This document shows, piece after piece, positions 9,107 through 18,126 of a stretch of 64,000 nucleotides of DNA (its first letter is position 1; the number at the start of each line of letters is the position of its first letter). The position numbers and the translations under genes are program-made. Under the pieces are notes generated by a model. The model was not told the DNA's origin. It did no database searches and saw nothing but the letters and a program-made list of their open reading frames with translations. The stretch lies in contig CBDCUC010000040.1 of assembly GCA_965222485.1 (NCBI GenBank), forward strand, positions 1,302,001 through 1,366,000, given 5' to 3'. This DNA comes from CBDCUC01 sp965222485. GTDB taxonomy: Bacteria; Pseudomonadota; Alphaproteobacteria; Rhizobiales; Hyphomicrobiaceae.

Positions 9107-10012
9107 TTAGCCCTTGCCTCGGGTTTTGGTCTTGCCCGGCTTGGCACGCGTTTCGAGGAATTCAATTATTTTTTTTGCAACGTCGATTCCGGTGGCATTC
9201 TCGAGCCCCTCTATGCCGGGCGACGAGTTCACCTCCATGACGACCGGGCCATGATTTGCGCGCAGCATGTCGACGCCGCACACATTCAATCCCATTGCCT
9301 TTGCCGCGCCTATTGCAGTTGCTCGTTCTTGAGGGGTGATTTTTATTTGTTGTGCTGAGCCACCGCGATGCAGATTTGATCTGAAGTCACCTTCCGCGCC
9401 TTTGCGTTGCATTGCTGCAATTACTTTGTCGCCGATAACGAAGCAACGAATGTCAATTCCTCCCGCTTCCTTTATAAACTCTTGAACGAGAATATTGACC
9501 TTCACGCCATTGAAGGCCTCGATGACTGACTTTGCCGATGAATGGGTTTCACCAAGCACAACACCAATACCCTGCGTGCCTTCAAGCAACTTAATAATTA
9601 CCGGGGCTCCTCCAGCAATTTCTATCACGTCGCCTGCTTTTTTCGGATCGTGCGCAAATGCTGTCACCGGCAGCCCAATGCCTTTTCGGGCAAGTAATTG
9701 CATCGATCGCAATTTGTCGCGCGAGCGTCCAATGGCCACGGACTCGTTTAGTGGGAATACGCCCATCATTTCGAACTGGCGCAATACAGCCAAACCGTAA
9801 AACGTGACAGAGGCGCCGATACGCGGGATTACTGCATCGTAGCCGTTCAGCTTGCGACCCTCGTAGTGTAATGTCGGGCGATGCGAGGCGATATCCACGA
9901 CGACTCGTAGTGTGTTGATGACATCAATTTCGTGTCCGCGCGCTTTCGCAACCTCAATAATACGCCGGTGTGAGTAGAGTTTCTGGTTTCTGCACATCAG
10001 GGCAATTTTCAC
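9107..10012 (-). CDS. rimK: RimK-type ATP-grasp alpha-L-glutamate ligase
   Basis: A 301-residue ATP-grasp ligase matching RimK in length and order. The N-terminal domain has YDAVIPRIGASVTFYG. The ATP-grasp core carries PVIIKLLEGTQGIGV, LVQEFI and DIRCFVIG. The metal-binding end is CGVDMLR...VVMEVNSSPG. RimK adds glutamate to the C-terminus of ribosomal protein S6, and relatives make poly-glutamate or modify F420 or other peptides. A charged tail (AKPGKTKTRGKG) extends beyond the core. It sits between a DUF785 aspartic-protease-like gene and an AstE-like hydrolase, an arrangement seen in other proteobacteria. Confidence 0.93.
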   Translation of the reverse strand: MKIALMCRNQKLYSHRRIIEVAKARGHEIDVINTLRVVVDIASHRPTLHYEGRKLNGYDAVIPRIGASVTFYGLAVLRQFEMMGVFPLNESVAIGRSRDKLRSMQLLARKGIGLPVTAFAHDPKKAGDVIEIAGGAPVIIKLLEGTQGIGVVLGETHSSAKSVIEAFNGVKVNILVQEFIKEAGGIDIRCFVIGDKVIAAMQRKGAEGDFRSNLHRGGSAQQIKITPQERATAIGAAKAMGLNVCGVDMLRANHGPVVMEVNSSPGIEGLENATGIDVAKKIIEFLETRAKPGKTKTRGKG

Positions 10013-10068
10013 AAGGCTCTCCTATTGGATTGCGGATGATAGGTGGCCGGTTAACGCTTTTGCAGCCC

Positions 10069-10545
10069 TCACCGGGGATCTCCCATTAAAAACGACCTTC
10101 CCGGATCAACTAGAAATCGCCTGCGGACGCCAGCTCTCCCCAGCAACATTCGAAATCCCATTTCGTCACGTCGCGTCAGGGAAAGCTCGATCGGCCAACT
10201 GTATGATCCTAAGTTTACCGTTGTTCGAATTATATAACGCTCCTGTGCCTGTCCGCCGGAATTGCGAATCTCTCGGCGGTCAATAATGGGCGCTTCGCAT
10301 TGTAGAATACATTCGTTGTCATTTTGAAGTGGGTGCAAATCGAATAGAGCGAAGGGCTGTCCGTTGCGCTCAACGGCACGTATGTTCCAAGCATGGATCG
10401 CAGAGGTGCGCGCACCCGTATCAACTTTCGCTTTGACGCACGCGCCGCCCAGCTCCGGCAGATGTACCCATTCGCGCCAGCCAATTTCGATTTTCTCGCG
10501 ACGCTTCTTGACAACACTTTGAGTTGTTCCAGACGCCTTAACCAT
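10069..10545 (-). CDS. DUF785 / RimB-like 'ATP-dependent zinc protease' family protein
   Basis: About 158 residues with a retropepsin-like core. The central motif KVDTGARTSAIHAW supplies the single catalytic-type Asp, and the C-terminus has GFRMLLGRAGVRRRFLVDPG. Family members are annotated as putative ATP-dependent zinc proteases but are predicted aspartic-protease folds. A rimK-linked member (RimB) in Pseudomonas acts on glutamylated S6. An earlier start at 10578 is open. The ATG at 10545 is preferred because AGGGA lies 5 nt upstream. First gene of the rimK operon. Confidence 0.85.
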   Translation of the reverse strand: MVKASGTTQSVVKKRREKIEIGWREWVHLPELGGACVKAKVDTGARTSAIHAWNIRAVERNGQPFALFDLHPLQNDNECILQCEAPIIDRREIRNSGGQAQERYIIRTTVNLGSYSWPIELSLTRRDEMGFRMLLGRAGVRRRFLVDPGRSFLMGDPR

Positions 10546-11012
10546 TGTATCCCTAGCCATGATGTCGATTGGCAGCATTAGGTCGTCAGATTGCCACGCA
10601 AGACTTTAGTCAATCATACACTCAACTGCGGGGCTGGCATTTTATGCCACGAACCATTCCCCATTGCATTTTATTGTTGTGCAGGAGCCATGTATTCTAC
10701 CAACGTCCGTGCCGGAGACGTTTGGAAACGATACCCATTGACAGGAGGTTGGGGGCCACAACTATTCAAAGCTGCCTGACCTTATTGATCCATTGAGCCA
10801 CGTGGCTTGTGAGCGGATGATCTATGATAAAGTTTCGCCAACGTGCAACTGGTTCCACGACGACCGGCTTGGAACACACCCAAAAGGGCGCCAGGCCACG
10901 CCATGAAAGCTCTGACTAATTTGCCGTAAAGAGGGTGGCGGCTGCCCGAGTTGCGTTCACTTTCATAAGCACGGTTATTGCTTAGACAAAAGACAACACC
11001 GGAGGAGACGTA
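10546..11012. other. Intergenic between divergent operons, 467 bp
   Basis: Separates the minus-strand rimK operon from the plus-strand mechanosensitive/MgtE operon, so it must hold two outward promoters. A 29-codon ORF at 10690-10779 has AGGAGC before its ATG and encodes a peptide ending GGWGPQLFKAA. This could be a real small protein but has no other support. Nothing else was recognised. Confidence 0.4.
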
Positions 11013-11855
11013 ATGGAAAAAATGTATGACTGGAGCGCTCCGATCCTCGCCGCGTCGTCGAGATTGTTTCAGAGCATATTAAACTTCTTGCCTCAGTTGC
11101 TCGGCGCGATTGCCATCCTCATTCTGGGGTGGATTGTGGCACGGCTGTTCAGATCCCTGACCCTGAGATTGTTGCAAAGCCTTGATCGTCTGTCAGGCAT
11201 GTTTGGGCTAGGCAACGCACTCGCGGGCAAGCAGGTCAGCACTTCGGTAGCCCCAATTATTGGAAACGTTGTCTTTTGGCTGGTTATTCTAATCTTCTTG
11301 GCATCCGCTACGAACATGTTGGGGTTGAGCCTCTTTTCCGGTTGGCTTGACCGTGTGATCAGCCATTTGCCGAATATTCTCTCTGGCGCACTGATTATAT
11401 TTGCAGGTTCGATTTTCGGAAATCTTGTCGGCGATGCGGTTCGTACGGCGACGCAGTCAATGCCGGCACGGCAGCGAACGCTTCTGGCCCGCGCAGCGCA
11501 ACTCTTCACCGTGGGCACCATGATTGTGATCGGCGTCGACCAGATCGGAATTGATATCAGCGTTCTCATTACGATCATTGCCATATCCATTGGCGCTTTG
11601 CTTGGGGGAGTTGCGATCGCCTTCAGCTTGGGATCGAAGACGCTGGTCAGCAACCTCATCGGTGCACACTACTTGAGCAAGGACTACCGGGTGGGCGAAA
11701 CCATAAGGGTCGGTGATATTTTGGGAACGATATTAGAAATATCGCCTGTCGCAATCATCTTGGAGACGAGTGAAGGGCGAATGAGCGTTCCTGCCAAGAT
11801 ATTTGGTGAGCAAGCAAGCCTTCTGCTGAGCCGGGAGAGCTCCGATGCACGGTAA
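11013..11855 (+). CDS. MscS-like mechanosensitive channel, TM-helix-repeat type
   Basis: A 280-residue protein with four or five hydrophobic helices, including LLGAIAILILGWIVARLF near the N-terminus, the conserved helix seen in CmpX-like channels. The last helix and following stretch, GGVAIAFSLGSKTLVSNLIG then VGETIRVGDILGTI, match the pore helix and start of the beta domain of MscS proteins. The C-terminal cytoplasmic domain is short. GGAGGAG precedes the ATG. The next gene begins inside its last codons (11-bp overlap), so this is the first gene of a three-gene Mg2+/osmotic operon. Confidence 0.85.
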   Translation: MEKMYDWSAPILAASSRLFQSILNFLPQLLGAIAILILGWIVARLFRSLTLRLLQSLDRLSGMFGLGNALAGKQVSTSVAPIIGNVVFWLVILIFLASATNMLGLSLFSGWLDRVISHLPNILSGALIIFAGSIFGNLVGDAVRTATQSMPARQRTLLARAAQLFTVGTMIVIGVDQIGIDISVLITIIAISIGALLGGVAIAFSLGSKTLVSNLIGAHYLSKDYRVGETIRVGDILGTILEISPVAIILETSEGRMSVPAKIFGEQASLLLSRESSDAR

Positions 11856-12690
11856 ATTTGCAATCGCCACCCAGTTTGCAGAGGCCTACCCGCAACAGGC
11901 TGCACGCATTCTTGAAGAACTTCTTCCCACAAACAGCTCTGCTTTTATCGATGCCGTGCCTGATGGCCAAAGCGTGGGGATCCTGGCAGCTATGCTTCCT
12001 TACCACGCCGCAAAATGCATCAGTCTGATGGCCGCGAGTTCTGCAGCCAAGTATTTGAGTGGCCTCGATCCGAAGATCGCCGCAAATATTCTACGGCACA
12101 TTGAAACGGAAAAATCGGAAGCGATACTCGGTGAATTGCCCAGGCGGCAATCGATCCGGATCGCAATCATATTAAACTATTCTCCGTCAATGGTTGGGGC
12201 ATGGCTCGAACCAAATGTGCTGACACTCCCGTCGGAGTGCACGGTCAGGGAAGCGAAACAGCGGCTGATCAACGAACGGTACATGGATTTTCACCGTATC
12301 TATATCGTCGACCAATCGGGCAAAGTTACAGGCTTCGTTAAACTGGTGCATCTATTCGGCGCTGATGAGGCGAGCGTGGTTCAAAAACATGCGGAACGGT
12401 TCTTTGATGTGCTTCGAGCAAGCACGTCCTTGGATGCAGCACTAGAACATCCTGCTTGGTCCAAGAGCGACTATCTTCCCGTCGTCGATCGTCAAAGAAA
12501 GTTTTTAGGTGTTTTACGTTACGCCGCGCTGCGATCGGCGATCTCTCGTCCCACGAGCACGGATGAAGTAGGTCATGACGTTTCCACAACGATATTGGAC
12601 CTGGCAGAGACTTGTTATCTTGGATTGGCAGAGGTCATGAGCGCATCACTGGCTAGCGAAAATCAGTCTGGTGCGGGAAAGAGGCGTTAG
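11845..12690 (+). CDS. Soluble MgtE_N plus CBS-pair protein
   Basis: A 281-residue protein without membrane segments. Residues about 1-120 form an MgtE-N-like superhelix of short repeats (AARILEELLP, AANILRHIETEKSEAILGELP). Residues about 125-240 form two CBS domains (DFHRIYIVDQSGKVTGFV; SDYLPVVDRQRKFLGVLRY). This is the regulatory half of an MgtE transporter without the pore. It overlaps the upstream channel gene by 11 bp and ends 1 bp before the start of full-length MgtE. It may act as a Mg2+- or nucleotide-sensing partner of the next gene product or of the channel; this is inference. Confidence 0.85.
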   Translation: MHGKFAIATQFAEAYPQQAARILEELLPTNSSAFIDAVPDGQSVGILAAMLPYHAAKCISLMAASSAAKYLSGLDPKIAANILRHIETEKSEAILGELPRRQSIRIAIILNYSPSMVGAWLEPNVLTLPSECTVREAKQRLINERYMDFHRIYIVDQSGKVTGFVKLVHLFGADEASVVQKHAERFFDVLRASTSLDAALEHPAWSKSDYLPVVDRQRKFLGVLRYAALRSAISRPTSTDEVGHDVSTTILDLAETCYLGLAEVMSASLASENQSGAGKRR

Positions 12691-12691
12691 A

Positions 12692-14011
12692 ATGCAGGAT
12701 CAGGATCAGAATGACACCGTTGTCGACACTCTGGTCGAACGGTTTTTTCAAGATCACCCACGAATGGCGGCTGACAAGCTCGAAAAATTAGATCGCAAGG
12801 AAGTCGCCGAAATCCTAAGCGCCCTTCCTTCCGATCAGATGGTCGTCGTGTGGGAGGCACTAAGCCCACACCTTGCAACCGAATTGCTAGTGCTGTTCTC
12901 GCCTGAAACACGCAACCATCTGGCAAGACGAGCTGATACCGGTAAGCTGGCACTCCTGATTGGCCGCATGGATGAGAAAGCGAGAGAAACTGTCCTCTCA
13001 GGCATACGGGACGTCGACGCAAATGAAATACGCGGGTTGATGAGTTATCCCATCGATACCGCCGGCCAGCTCATGGATACAAGGCTGTTGACCTTTTCCG
13101 GCGATAGGACTGTTGACGAGGTTTCAAAGATTTTGCGTCGCAGCGCGCGCAAGCAAGCGATCGTAGAGCTAAAAATAATTGATCAAGACCGCAAATTAAA
13201 ATCTATCGTGACATTGAGAGATTTCGCATTGGCACAGCCGGAGGACACGCTGGACAGCATTTCCCGTAGCGTGTCGGCATTTGTATTCCCAATGGACCAC
13301 AGGGAAGATGTGGTTGAGAAACTTGAAAAATACAAACTCGAAGAACTTCCGGTGGTCGACACCGAAGGTGTTTTGCTTGGAGTTATTCGACACCGTGAAT
13401 TGATCGGTGCACTAAAGGAAGAAGCTACTGTCAACATTCAAACGATGGTTGGCGCAAGCAAGGAAGAACGCGCCACGTCGAGTAGTTGGTTCGCCATTCG
13501 TAAACGCATGCCATGGTTGCAAATTAATCTTTTGACCGCATTTCTTGCTGCAGCGGTTGTCGGTATCTTTGAAGGCACAATCGAGAAGATCACTGCACTG
13601 GCTGTGCTGCTTCCGGTTGTTGCCGGTCAATCTGGAAATGCTGGTTCTCAAGCACTCGCGGTGACAATGCGTGGGCTCGCACTGCGCGAAATTCGCGTTG
13701 GGCAATGGATGAGAGTGATGGTGAAGGAAATCAACGCAGGCTTCTGGAACGGCGTGGCTATTGCGATTACGTGCGGTATCGCAGTCTATGTTTGGAGCGG
13801 GCAGATCGGGCTGGTTATCGTCATCGCGACATCAATGATCATCGCTATGGTTGCCGCGGGAATAGCTGGTGCACTTGTGCCAATTACGCTGAAGCGTTTG
13901 GGACAGGACCCCGCTGTAGCATCATCCATCATATTGACAACGGTTACGGATGTTGCGGGCTTTTTCTCCTTCTTGGGAATTGCCACACTTCTCATTGGGA
14001 TGCTCTCATGA
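12692..14011 (+). CDS. mgtE: Magnesium transporter MgtE
   Basis: A 439-residue protein with the full MgtE order. First comes the N-terminal superhelical domain (about 1-125; KLEKLDRKEVAEILSALP). Next is a CBS pair (about 130-250; SYPIDTAGQLMDTRLLTF, YKLEELPVVDTEGVLLGVI), then a connecting helix. Five membrane helices from about residue 280 follow, including the conserved VLLPVVAGQSGNAGSQALAV of the pore. MgtE is a Mg2+-gated Mg2+ channel; the N and CBS domains close the pore at high internal Mg2+. The ATG at 12692 is preferred over the GTG at 12671 because AGAGG lies 7 nt upstream. Confidence 0.95.
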   Translation: MQDQDQNDTVVDTLVERFFQDHPRMAADKLEKLDRKEVAEILSALPSDQMVVVWEALSPHLATELLVLFSPETRNHLARRADTGKLALLIGRMDEKARETVLSGIRDVDANEIRGLMSYPIDTAGQLMDTRLLTFSGDRTVDEVSKILRRSARKQAIVELKIIDQDRKLKSIVTLRDFALAQPEDTLDSISRSVSAFVFPMDHREDVVEKLEKYKLEELPVVDTEGVLLGVIRHRELIGALKEEATVNIQTMVGASKEERATSSSWFAIRKRMPWLQINLLTAFLAAAVVGIFEGTIEKITALAVLLPVVAGQSGNAGSQALAVTMRGLALREIRVGQWMRVMVKEINAGFWNGVAIAITCGIAVYVWSGQIGLVIVIATSMIIAMVAAGIAGALVPITLKRLGQDPAVASSIILTTVTDVAGFFSFLGIATLLIGMLS

Positions 14012-14643
14012 CGTGACCATGGTGCAAGAAAAATGCTGGCAGCGTACGTTCTTTGTCTTTGGGCATTGATGAGCACGACATTCTTTTGATGAGTGCTTCG
14101 AAGATCTCACTACTGGTATCATTAATGGTAGACCTATAGCGGTTCGATGATATCGCCGCCGCCCTACGTCGGCGCAGTTCTCGAATGACAGGCGGGAATG
14201 CGGTCAGGGCAAGTTACGATCATGCCCATCTACTGCAAAATGCCGATGTGGTCTTATTCCTCTGGTGGTTGTGTCTAGTTCGCGAACCCCAATGAAGCGG
14301 TTGTCAGCGCGGATAGCTATATCGGCCCGGTGATATCCCAAAAGGGTCATCGATTGCAGTTGACCGCATGTCCCCGATTTTTGACCTCTACAATAAACTT
14401 CGGAATTTTGACTGTGCATGCATTTGATCTGACGCGTGGACCTAAGAGCGGCGCGCGGCATCAACCCTCACCAAAGGGCTAATCTCCCAATCTCGATCAA
14501 ACGACCGAAACACTCAGGCTCGCAGCGGCTCGAAAAAGCAGGGCTGCGGTCGCCAAAGTAGGATGGGCGCAAAACAAGCGTCAGAATGAGATGAATGAGA
14601 ACATCTGTTCTCATGCCAGCTTATTGATCTTGTTGTGGGTATT
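14012..14643. other. Intergenic left of the island, 632 bp
   Basis: Lies between mgtE and the left island boundary. In the uninterrupted chromosome this DNA would directly follow the tRNA-Arg 3' end now at 56608. An 86-codon minus-strand ORF (14204-14464) has no ribosome-binding site or recognisable family and was not called. Confidence 0.5.
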
Positions 14644-14695
14644 CTGGCGCACCGGGGAAGATTCGAACTCCCGACCCCCAGATTCGTAGTCTGGT
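14644..14695. repeat. attL: 52-bp direct repeat, tRNA-Arg 3' fragment
   Basis: Identical over 52 bp to 56607-56658. It contains the CCA end, acceptor 3' strand, T arm and anticodon arm of tRNA-Arg(ACG) in minus orientation, but then diverges, so the D arm and acceptor 5' strand are absent. This is the displaced tRNA 3' end, not a functional tRNA. Confidence 0.93.
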
Positions 14696-14818
14696 AGTCT
14701 TTGTGTTCCCGTGCATCGTGCAGAAACGTGGTGAAATTAAAAATATCTCTATATCAATGGATTATAAGTTTTTTCCTGTGTCACGCTGTTTCATCTCTAT
14801 GCGCCAAGTTTCGACTTT

Positions 14819-14839
14819 ATGGGCCAAATATGGACCAAA
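14819..14839. promoter_or_regulatory. Putative integrase arm-type site, left end
   Basis: Two near-direct copies of ATGGNCCAA (ATGGGCCAA and ATGGACCAA) 10 bp apart, just upstream of the chosen integrase start. A 21-bp stretch at the other end of the island (56540-56560) matches it at 19 positions in the same orientation. The location and pairing fit recombinase or directionality-factor binding sites. This is inferred. Confidence 0.5.
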
Positions 14840-14866
14840 TTTGAGGTTTGGACTAGGCTCTGGCTC

Positions 14867-16177
14867 ATGGATCAAACATCTCCAAATAGCCAGCTTCTAA
14901 AGGCCAACGCTCGGGCCGTTCTCAAGGCAGTCAAAGGGGCCGGTGCGCTCAGCAGAGTTAGGGAATACAGGGTCGATGGCATTCGAGGTCTTGTTCTCCA
15001 TGTCCTCCCTAGTGGAACCGCGAGTTGGTACTTTCATTATGACGTTACGGTCGGACGTCGGAGAAAGCGGCGAAAACTCAAGCTGGGGCGCCACGATGAA
15101 TTGACGCTTGCGGGGGCGGCTGATGCGACCGAGCGCCTTCGCGTGGAGGTGCGAGATGGTGGGGATCCTGCCGCTGACAAGGGAAAGGCGCGTCTTGCTA
15201 TAACGTTTCGAGAGCTTGCTGAGGAGCGCTTTCGATCGGGTGAGTTGCTGCGTCCGGGCACACGGCAGGATTACCATTATCTGCTTAGCAAGGACGTTTT
15301 TCCCGATATAGGCGAGCAACCCGCCAATGCGATTTCACGACAACAAGTGATCAGCGTACTTGATCGTATTGCCAATCGGGGGGCGACGCGCAGAGCAGAC
15401 ACGGCTCGCGCCGTCGTTAGCTCGGTCTATTCGTTCGGTGTCGACAGGGGACTTGTGCCGTCAAATCTAGCTACCGGTCTTCGTAATCGCCACGACAATC
15501 AACCTCGCGATGTCGTTGCTACCGAAGAAGTCATGCGAACGCTTTGGACGGCAATGGACATTGGTGATGCAGCGATGTCGGCAAGTGTCGTTTTGATAAC
15601 CAAGCTTGTGCTTCTTACCGGACAGAGGCGGACGGAAATTGGAGCCGTACGAAAGGAGCAGCTTGAGTTAGATGTTAGTTCGCCAGTCTTGGAAATTCCT
15701 AGAGGGATGGCAAAGAATAGACAGGCCCACAGGGTTCCGTTGAGTCCGCAGGCTTGTACGCTGTTTGAACAAGCCTTGTCATTATCTCACGGCAGTGAGT
15801 TTGTGTTTCCAGGGCGAAGACCAGGTGCCCACGTTTGCTCGCGAAGCGTAAGCAGAGCGATGTCGCGTACCCGCCAAAAACTTGGAATCAGTGATATTAC
15901 AATCCATGATTTGCGTCGGACTGTGGGGACATATCTTAGTAAATTCGGCGTGCCTAAAGATATCCGCGAGCGCATTCTGAACCATGGTGGTAAACGCAAA
16001 GCAAGCGTGACGGACGGCATTTATAATTGTTATGAATACGACGACGAGAAGCGGGCGGCGATAGAGCTATGGGCGGATGCGCTTGACGCCATTGTTGGCG
16101 ATGGGATGGTGGAGATCGATGGTTATCATAAACGTCTCGTGCGACGTAAAGGCGGCGGGAAAGTGCAAATTCGGTGA
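14867..16177 (+). CDS. int: Tyrosine recombinase / phage-type integrase
   Basis: About 436 residues with the three-part layout of P4-like/DUF4102 integrases. The N-terminal arm-binding domain has YRVDGIRGLVLHVLPSGTAS and WYFHYDV. The core-binding SAM-like domain spans about 125-220, and the catalytic domain runs from about 225. Catalytic residues are visible: Arg in LLTGQRRTEIGAV, His and Arg in IHDLRRTVGTYLSK, a His in RILNHGG, and the nucleophilic Tyr in DGIYNCYEY. A longer ORF starts at 14819 inside the ATGGGCCAA repeats; the ATG at 14867 leaves those repeats upstream. It lies next to attL facing inward and should catalyse integration at tRNA-Arg. Confidence 0.95.
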   Translation: MDQTSPNSQLLKANARAVLKAVKGAGALSRVREYRVDGIRGLVLHVLPSGTASWYFHYDVTVGRRRKRRKLKLGRHDELTLAGAADATERLRVEVRDGGDPAADKGKARLAITFRELAEERFRSGELLRPGTRQDYHYLLSKDVFPDIGEQPANAISRQQVISVLDRIANRGATRRADTARAVVSSVYSFGVDRGLVPSNLATGLRNRHDNQPRDVVATEEVMRTLWTAMDIGDAAMSASVVLITKLVLLTGQRRTEIGAVRKEQLELDVSSPVLEIPRGMAKNRQAHRVPLSPQACTLFEQALSLSHGSEFVFPGRRPGAHVCSRSVSRAMSRTRQKLGISDITIHDLRRTVGTYLSKFGVPKDIRERILNHGGKRKASVTDGIYNCYEYDDEKRAAIELWADALDAIVGDGMVEIDGYHKRLVRRKGGGKVQIR

Positions 16178-16716
16178 GGTGGAGTTGCCTTACGGATGGT
16201 TACAAGACATGGACATTCCAGAACACAGAGAGTTCGTGCGACCTAACGGAAAAAGCGTTCGTAGCTTCTGTGGCCTGGTCGCCCTTCGCAATTTGCGCAA
16301 TAGAGGATTATTTCCGCTTCCTGGGTGCGACCGGAACGCGTTCTATATCGGACATAACGCGTGCTCATGACCCCAAGCCGACTCTGTGCCGGTGCGCAAC
16401 ACTATGTTGCAAGAGTCTTCAGACTGAACGACCGAAGCACTTACGTTTGCGCTGCGCTGCAAAATTCCGTTGCTGTTGTCCGTCCATCCCTAAAGTCGGC
16501 TTATCTACCGTGACCGTTTTTGTTCTCATATACGCGTTGGGCCATTTGCGGCCATTGCGGCGACTTAAGTTGCAGGCGTCGGCATGCGGATCAATGAGCT
16601 TGCGTTGCGCAGCACCCGCAACTTTGTTTGCTATGCGCAGAAAGCATTGCGACCAGAGCGTCTAAACAAAAAAGGGATTCTTTCGAAAGTTTCACACGAA
16701 AGCTGGCCTGCTCTCC
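16178..16716. other. Intergenic, 539 bp, no supported gene
   Basis: Plus-strand ORFs of 97 and 163 codons run through here, but their composition (many Cys, Arg and Pro; no ribosome-binding site) is that of non-coding frames. No repeat or hairpin stands out. Confidence 0.45.
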
Positions 16717-17169
16717 TCAGTCGAGGCCAGTGTCCACAACAATTGTCGATGTTCCCAACGGTTCGGTGGCGAGGTTATTGTTAAAAACCGGATCGCTGAC
16801 ACCGGGCACCGAACGCTCGGGATGGGCGACGGCCAGCCAAGCTAAATACTGGCTTTGCTCTTGCTCACTTAATGCACCACCACAAGAACTGGCCTGCAAA
16901 GCAAACCAGGTTGGGGAACCGCAACCATAATAGAACCCCCCGGCTCTGGAATCGTAGATTATGGTTTGGGCGTGGCATGGTCGGCCGGCATCGGCTGCCC
17001 AAGATTCACACATAATTGGGGGTGGAGCGGGGTAATACGACAAATAGGGTTGGGACGAGTTTAGGGCCCCGGACTGGAGCAGTTCGCAACCCGACAGGCT
17101 TGTTGCCAGGACCGCAAGCGGTAGACATGTGCCGATCAGGAAGCGGGTAGTCTTGCGCAACAGATTCAC
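16717..17169 (-). CDS. Putative lipoprotein, hypothetical
   Basis: About 150 residues from a GTG start at 17169. The N-terminus is positively charged (RKTTRF), then hydrophobic (LIGTCLPLAVLATSLSGC), ending in a lipobox-like LSGC, so it is probably a lipoprotein. The mature part is rich in Tyr, Ser and Cys, with Cys pairs in MCESWAADAGRPC and YYGCGSPTW; no known family. The open frame extends to 17274, but the extra 35 residues are charged and poorly supported. It follows the beta-barrel gene on the same strand with about 110 bp between. Confidence 0.55.
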   Translation of the reverse strand: MNLLRKTTRFLIGTCLPLAVLATSLSGCELLQSGALNSSQPYLSYYPAPPPIMCESWAADAGRPCHAQTIIYDSRAGGFYYGCGSPTWFALQASSCGGALSEQEQSQYLAWLAVAHPERSVPGVSDPVFNNNLATEPLGTSTIVVDTGLD

Positions 17170-17277
17170 GCTGCCTGGAAGACGACCAAGAACACGGCAC
17201 AATGCTCGCCCAGAGTCTGCCGAACCGGGACCCGGGCGTCCATCGCATGTTCTGTTAAAGATTCGATGTGGCATGGC

Positions 17278-18126
17278 TCAGGGTCCAATCGTCCAGGCAA
17301 GCCCGACCACAGCGCTTTGCGCATCTCGGTCCGAGTCGTGAATCCGATAATTGTAGCTTCCGTACAGCCACAGCGGACCATTGATCCGAAACCGCGTCTG
17401 TCCCGAGAATGTCGCGTAGAACGGTCCCGTCTCGCGTTCGTCGAGTTCATCGCTTTCTTGCACCACCCATGTCGGTGTCGCGCTCGCGCCGACCGTCCAA
17501 TCGGAGGTCATGATGTAACGCAGGCCTATGCCAAGACTTGCCATGATGCCCGAACCGTCGAACGTGCTGGTCAGCCCCGGCTGATCTATGCTGTTGCGGC
17601 TTGCATCGATCCGCGGTGTGATGTCGATGTACATTTGCCGAAGTGGTAACGAGACTTGGGCAAACAGGCCGCCCGCAATGCCCCAGCCGTCGGTTGGCCC
17701 GATTATGGCCTCGCTGGCGAAATCGCCGTCGATCCGTTGCAGAAGGATCGAGCCGCCATATGACAAATTAGGCGACAGTGCGTAGGACAGTTGACCGCCG
17801 AATTGTGGAAGGTCGTAATCGGTGCGGCTGGCCACGGGCGTGAATACATCGTCCTCGGCGGCCATGAAGCCGCCATAGACAAAGCCGGCTATCTTTTCGC
17901 CGTATCTGAAGCTGGCGCCGGAGCTGAAGCCCTCGGCTCTATACTTGTAGCGCAGGGTGCGTTTGTCTGAGTCTGTGTTGTAATAATTGTACTGGCTGAA
18001 GACCTGCGTGATGGTCAGGCCGGCATTCGGAGCGCTTCCAGGTGGCAGGGGGCTTTGAGCTAGCGCCGCGTTGCACGCAAAAATGCTGAACGCCGCCAAG
18101 ACGCCGAGCGAACGCATTACATACAT
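17278..18126 (-). CDS. Outer-membrane beta-barrel protein
   Basis: About 282 residues. The signal peptide (MYVMRSLGVLAAFSIFACNA, cleaved near ALAQS) is preceded by GGAGG at 8 nt, which selects the start at 18126. The mature chain is a run of alternating polar and hydrophobic strands (GGQLSYALSPNLSYGGSILL, RFRINGPLWLYGSYNY) and ends with GLAWTIGP, a beta-barrel pattern. It resembles the translocator-type barrel of autotransporters but has no passenger. It is probably a porin-like or structural outer-membrane protein; substrate unknown. Confidence 0.7.
   Translation of the reverse strand: MYVMRSLGVLAAFSIFACNAALAQSPLPPGSAPNAGLTITQVFSQYNYYNTDSDKRTLRYKYRAEGFSSGASFRYGEKIAGFVYGGFMAAEDDVFTPVASRTDYDLPQFGGQLSYALSPNLSYGGSILLQRIDGDFASEAIIGPTDGWGIAGGLFAQVSLPLRQMYIDITPRIDASRNSIDQPGLTSTFDGSGIMASLGIGLRYIMTSDWTVGASATPTWVVQESDELDERETGPFYATFSGQTRFRINGPLWLYGSYNYRIHDSDRDAQSAVVGLAWTIGP

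Noticed and set aside
14644..14705. A second tRNA-Arg gene at the left boundary
   Set aside because: Only the 3' 52 bp match; the D arm and the 5' acceptor strand are missing, so it cannot fold as a tRNA and is an att remnant.
16174..16665. 163-codon ORF after the integrase
   Set aside because: Begins inside the integrase end, has no ribosome-binding site and an implausible Cys/Arg-rich composition.
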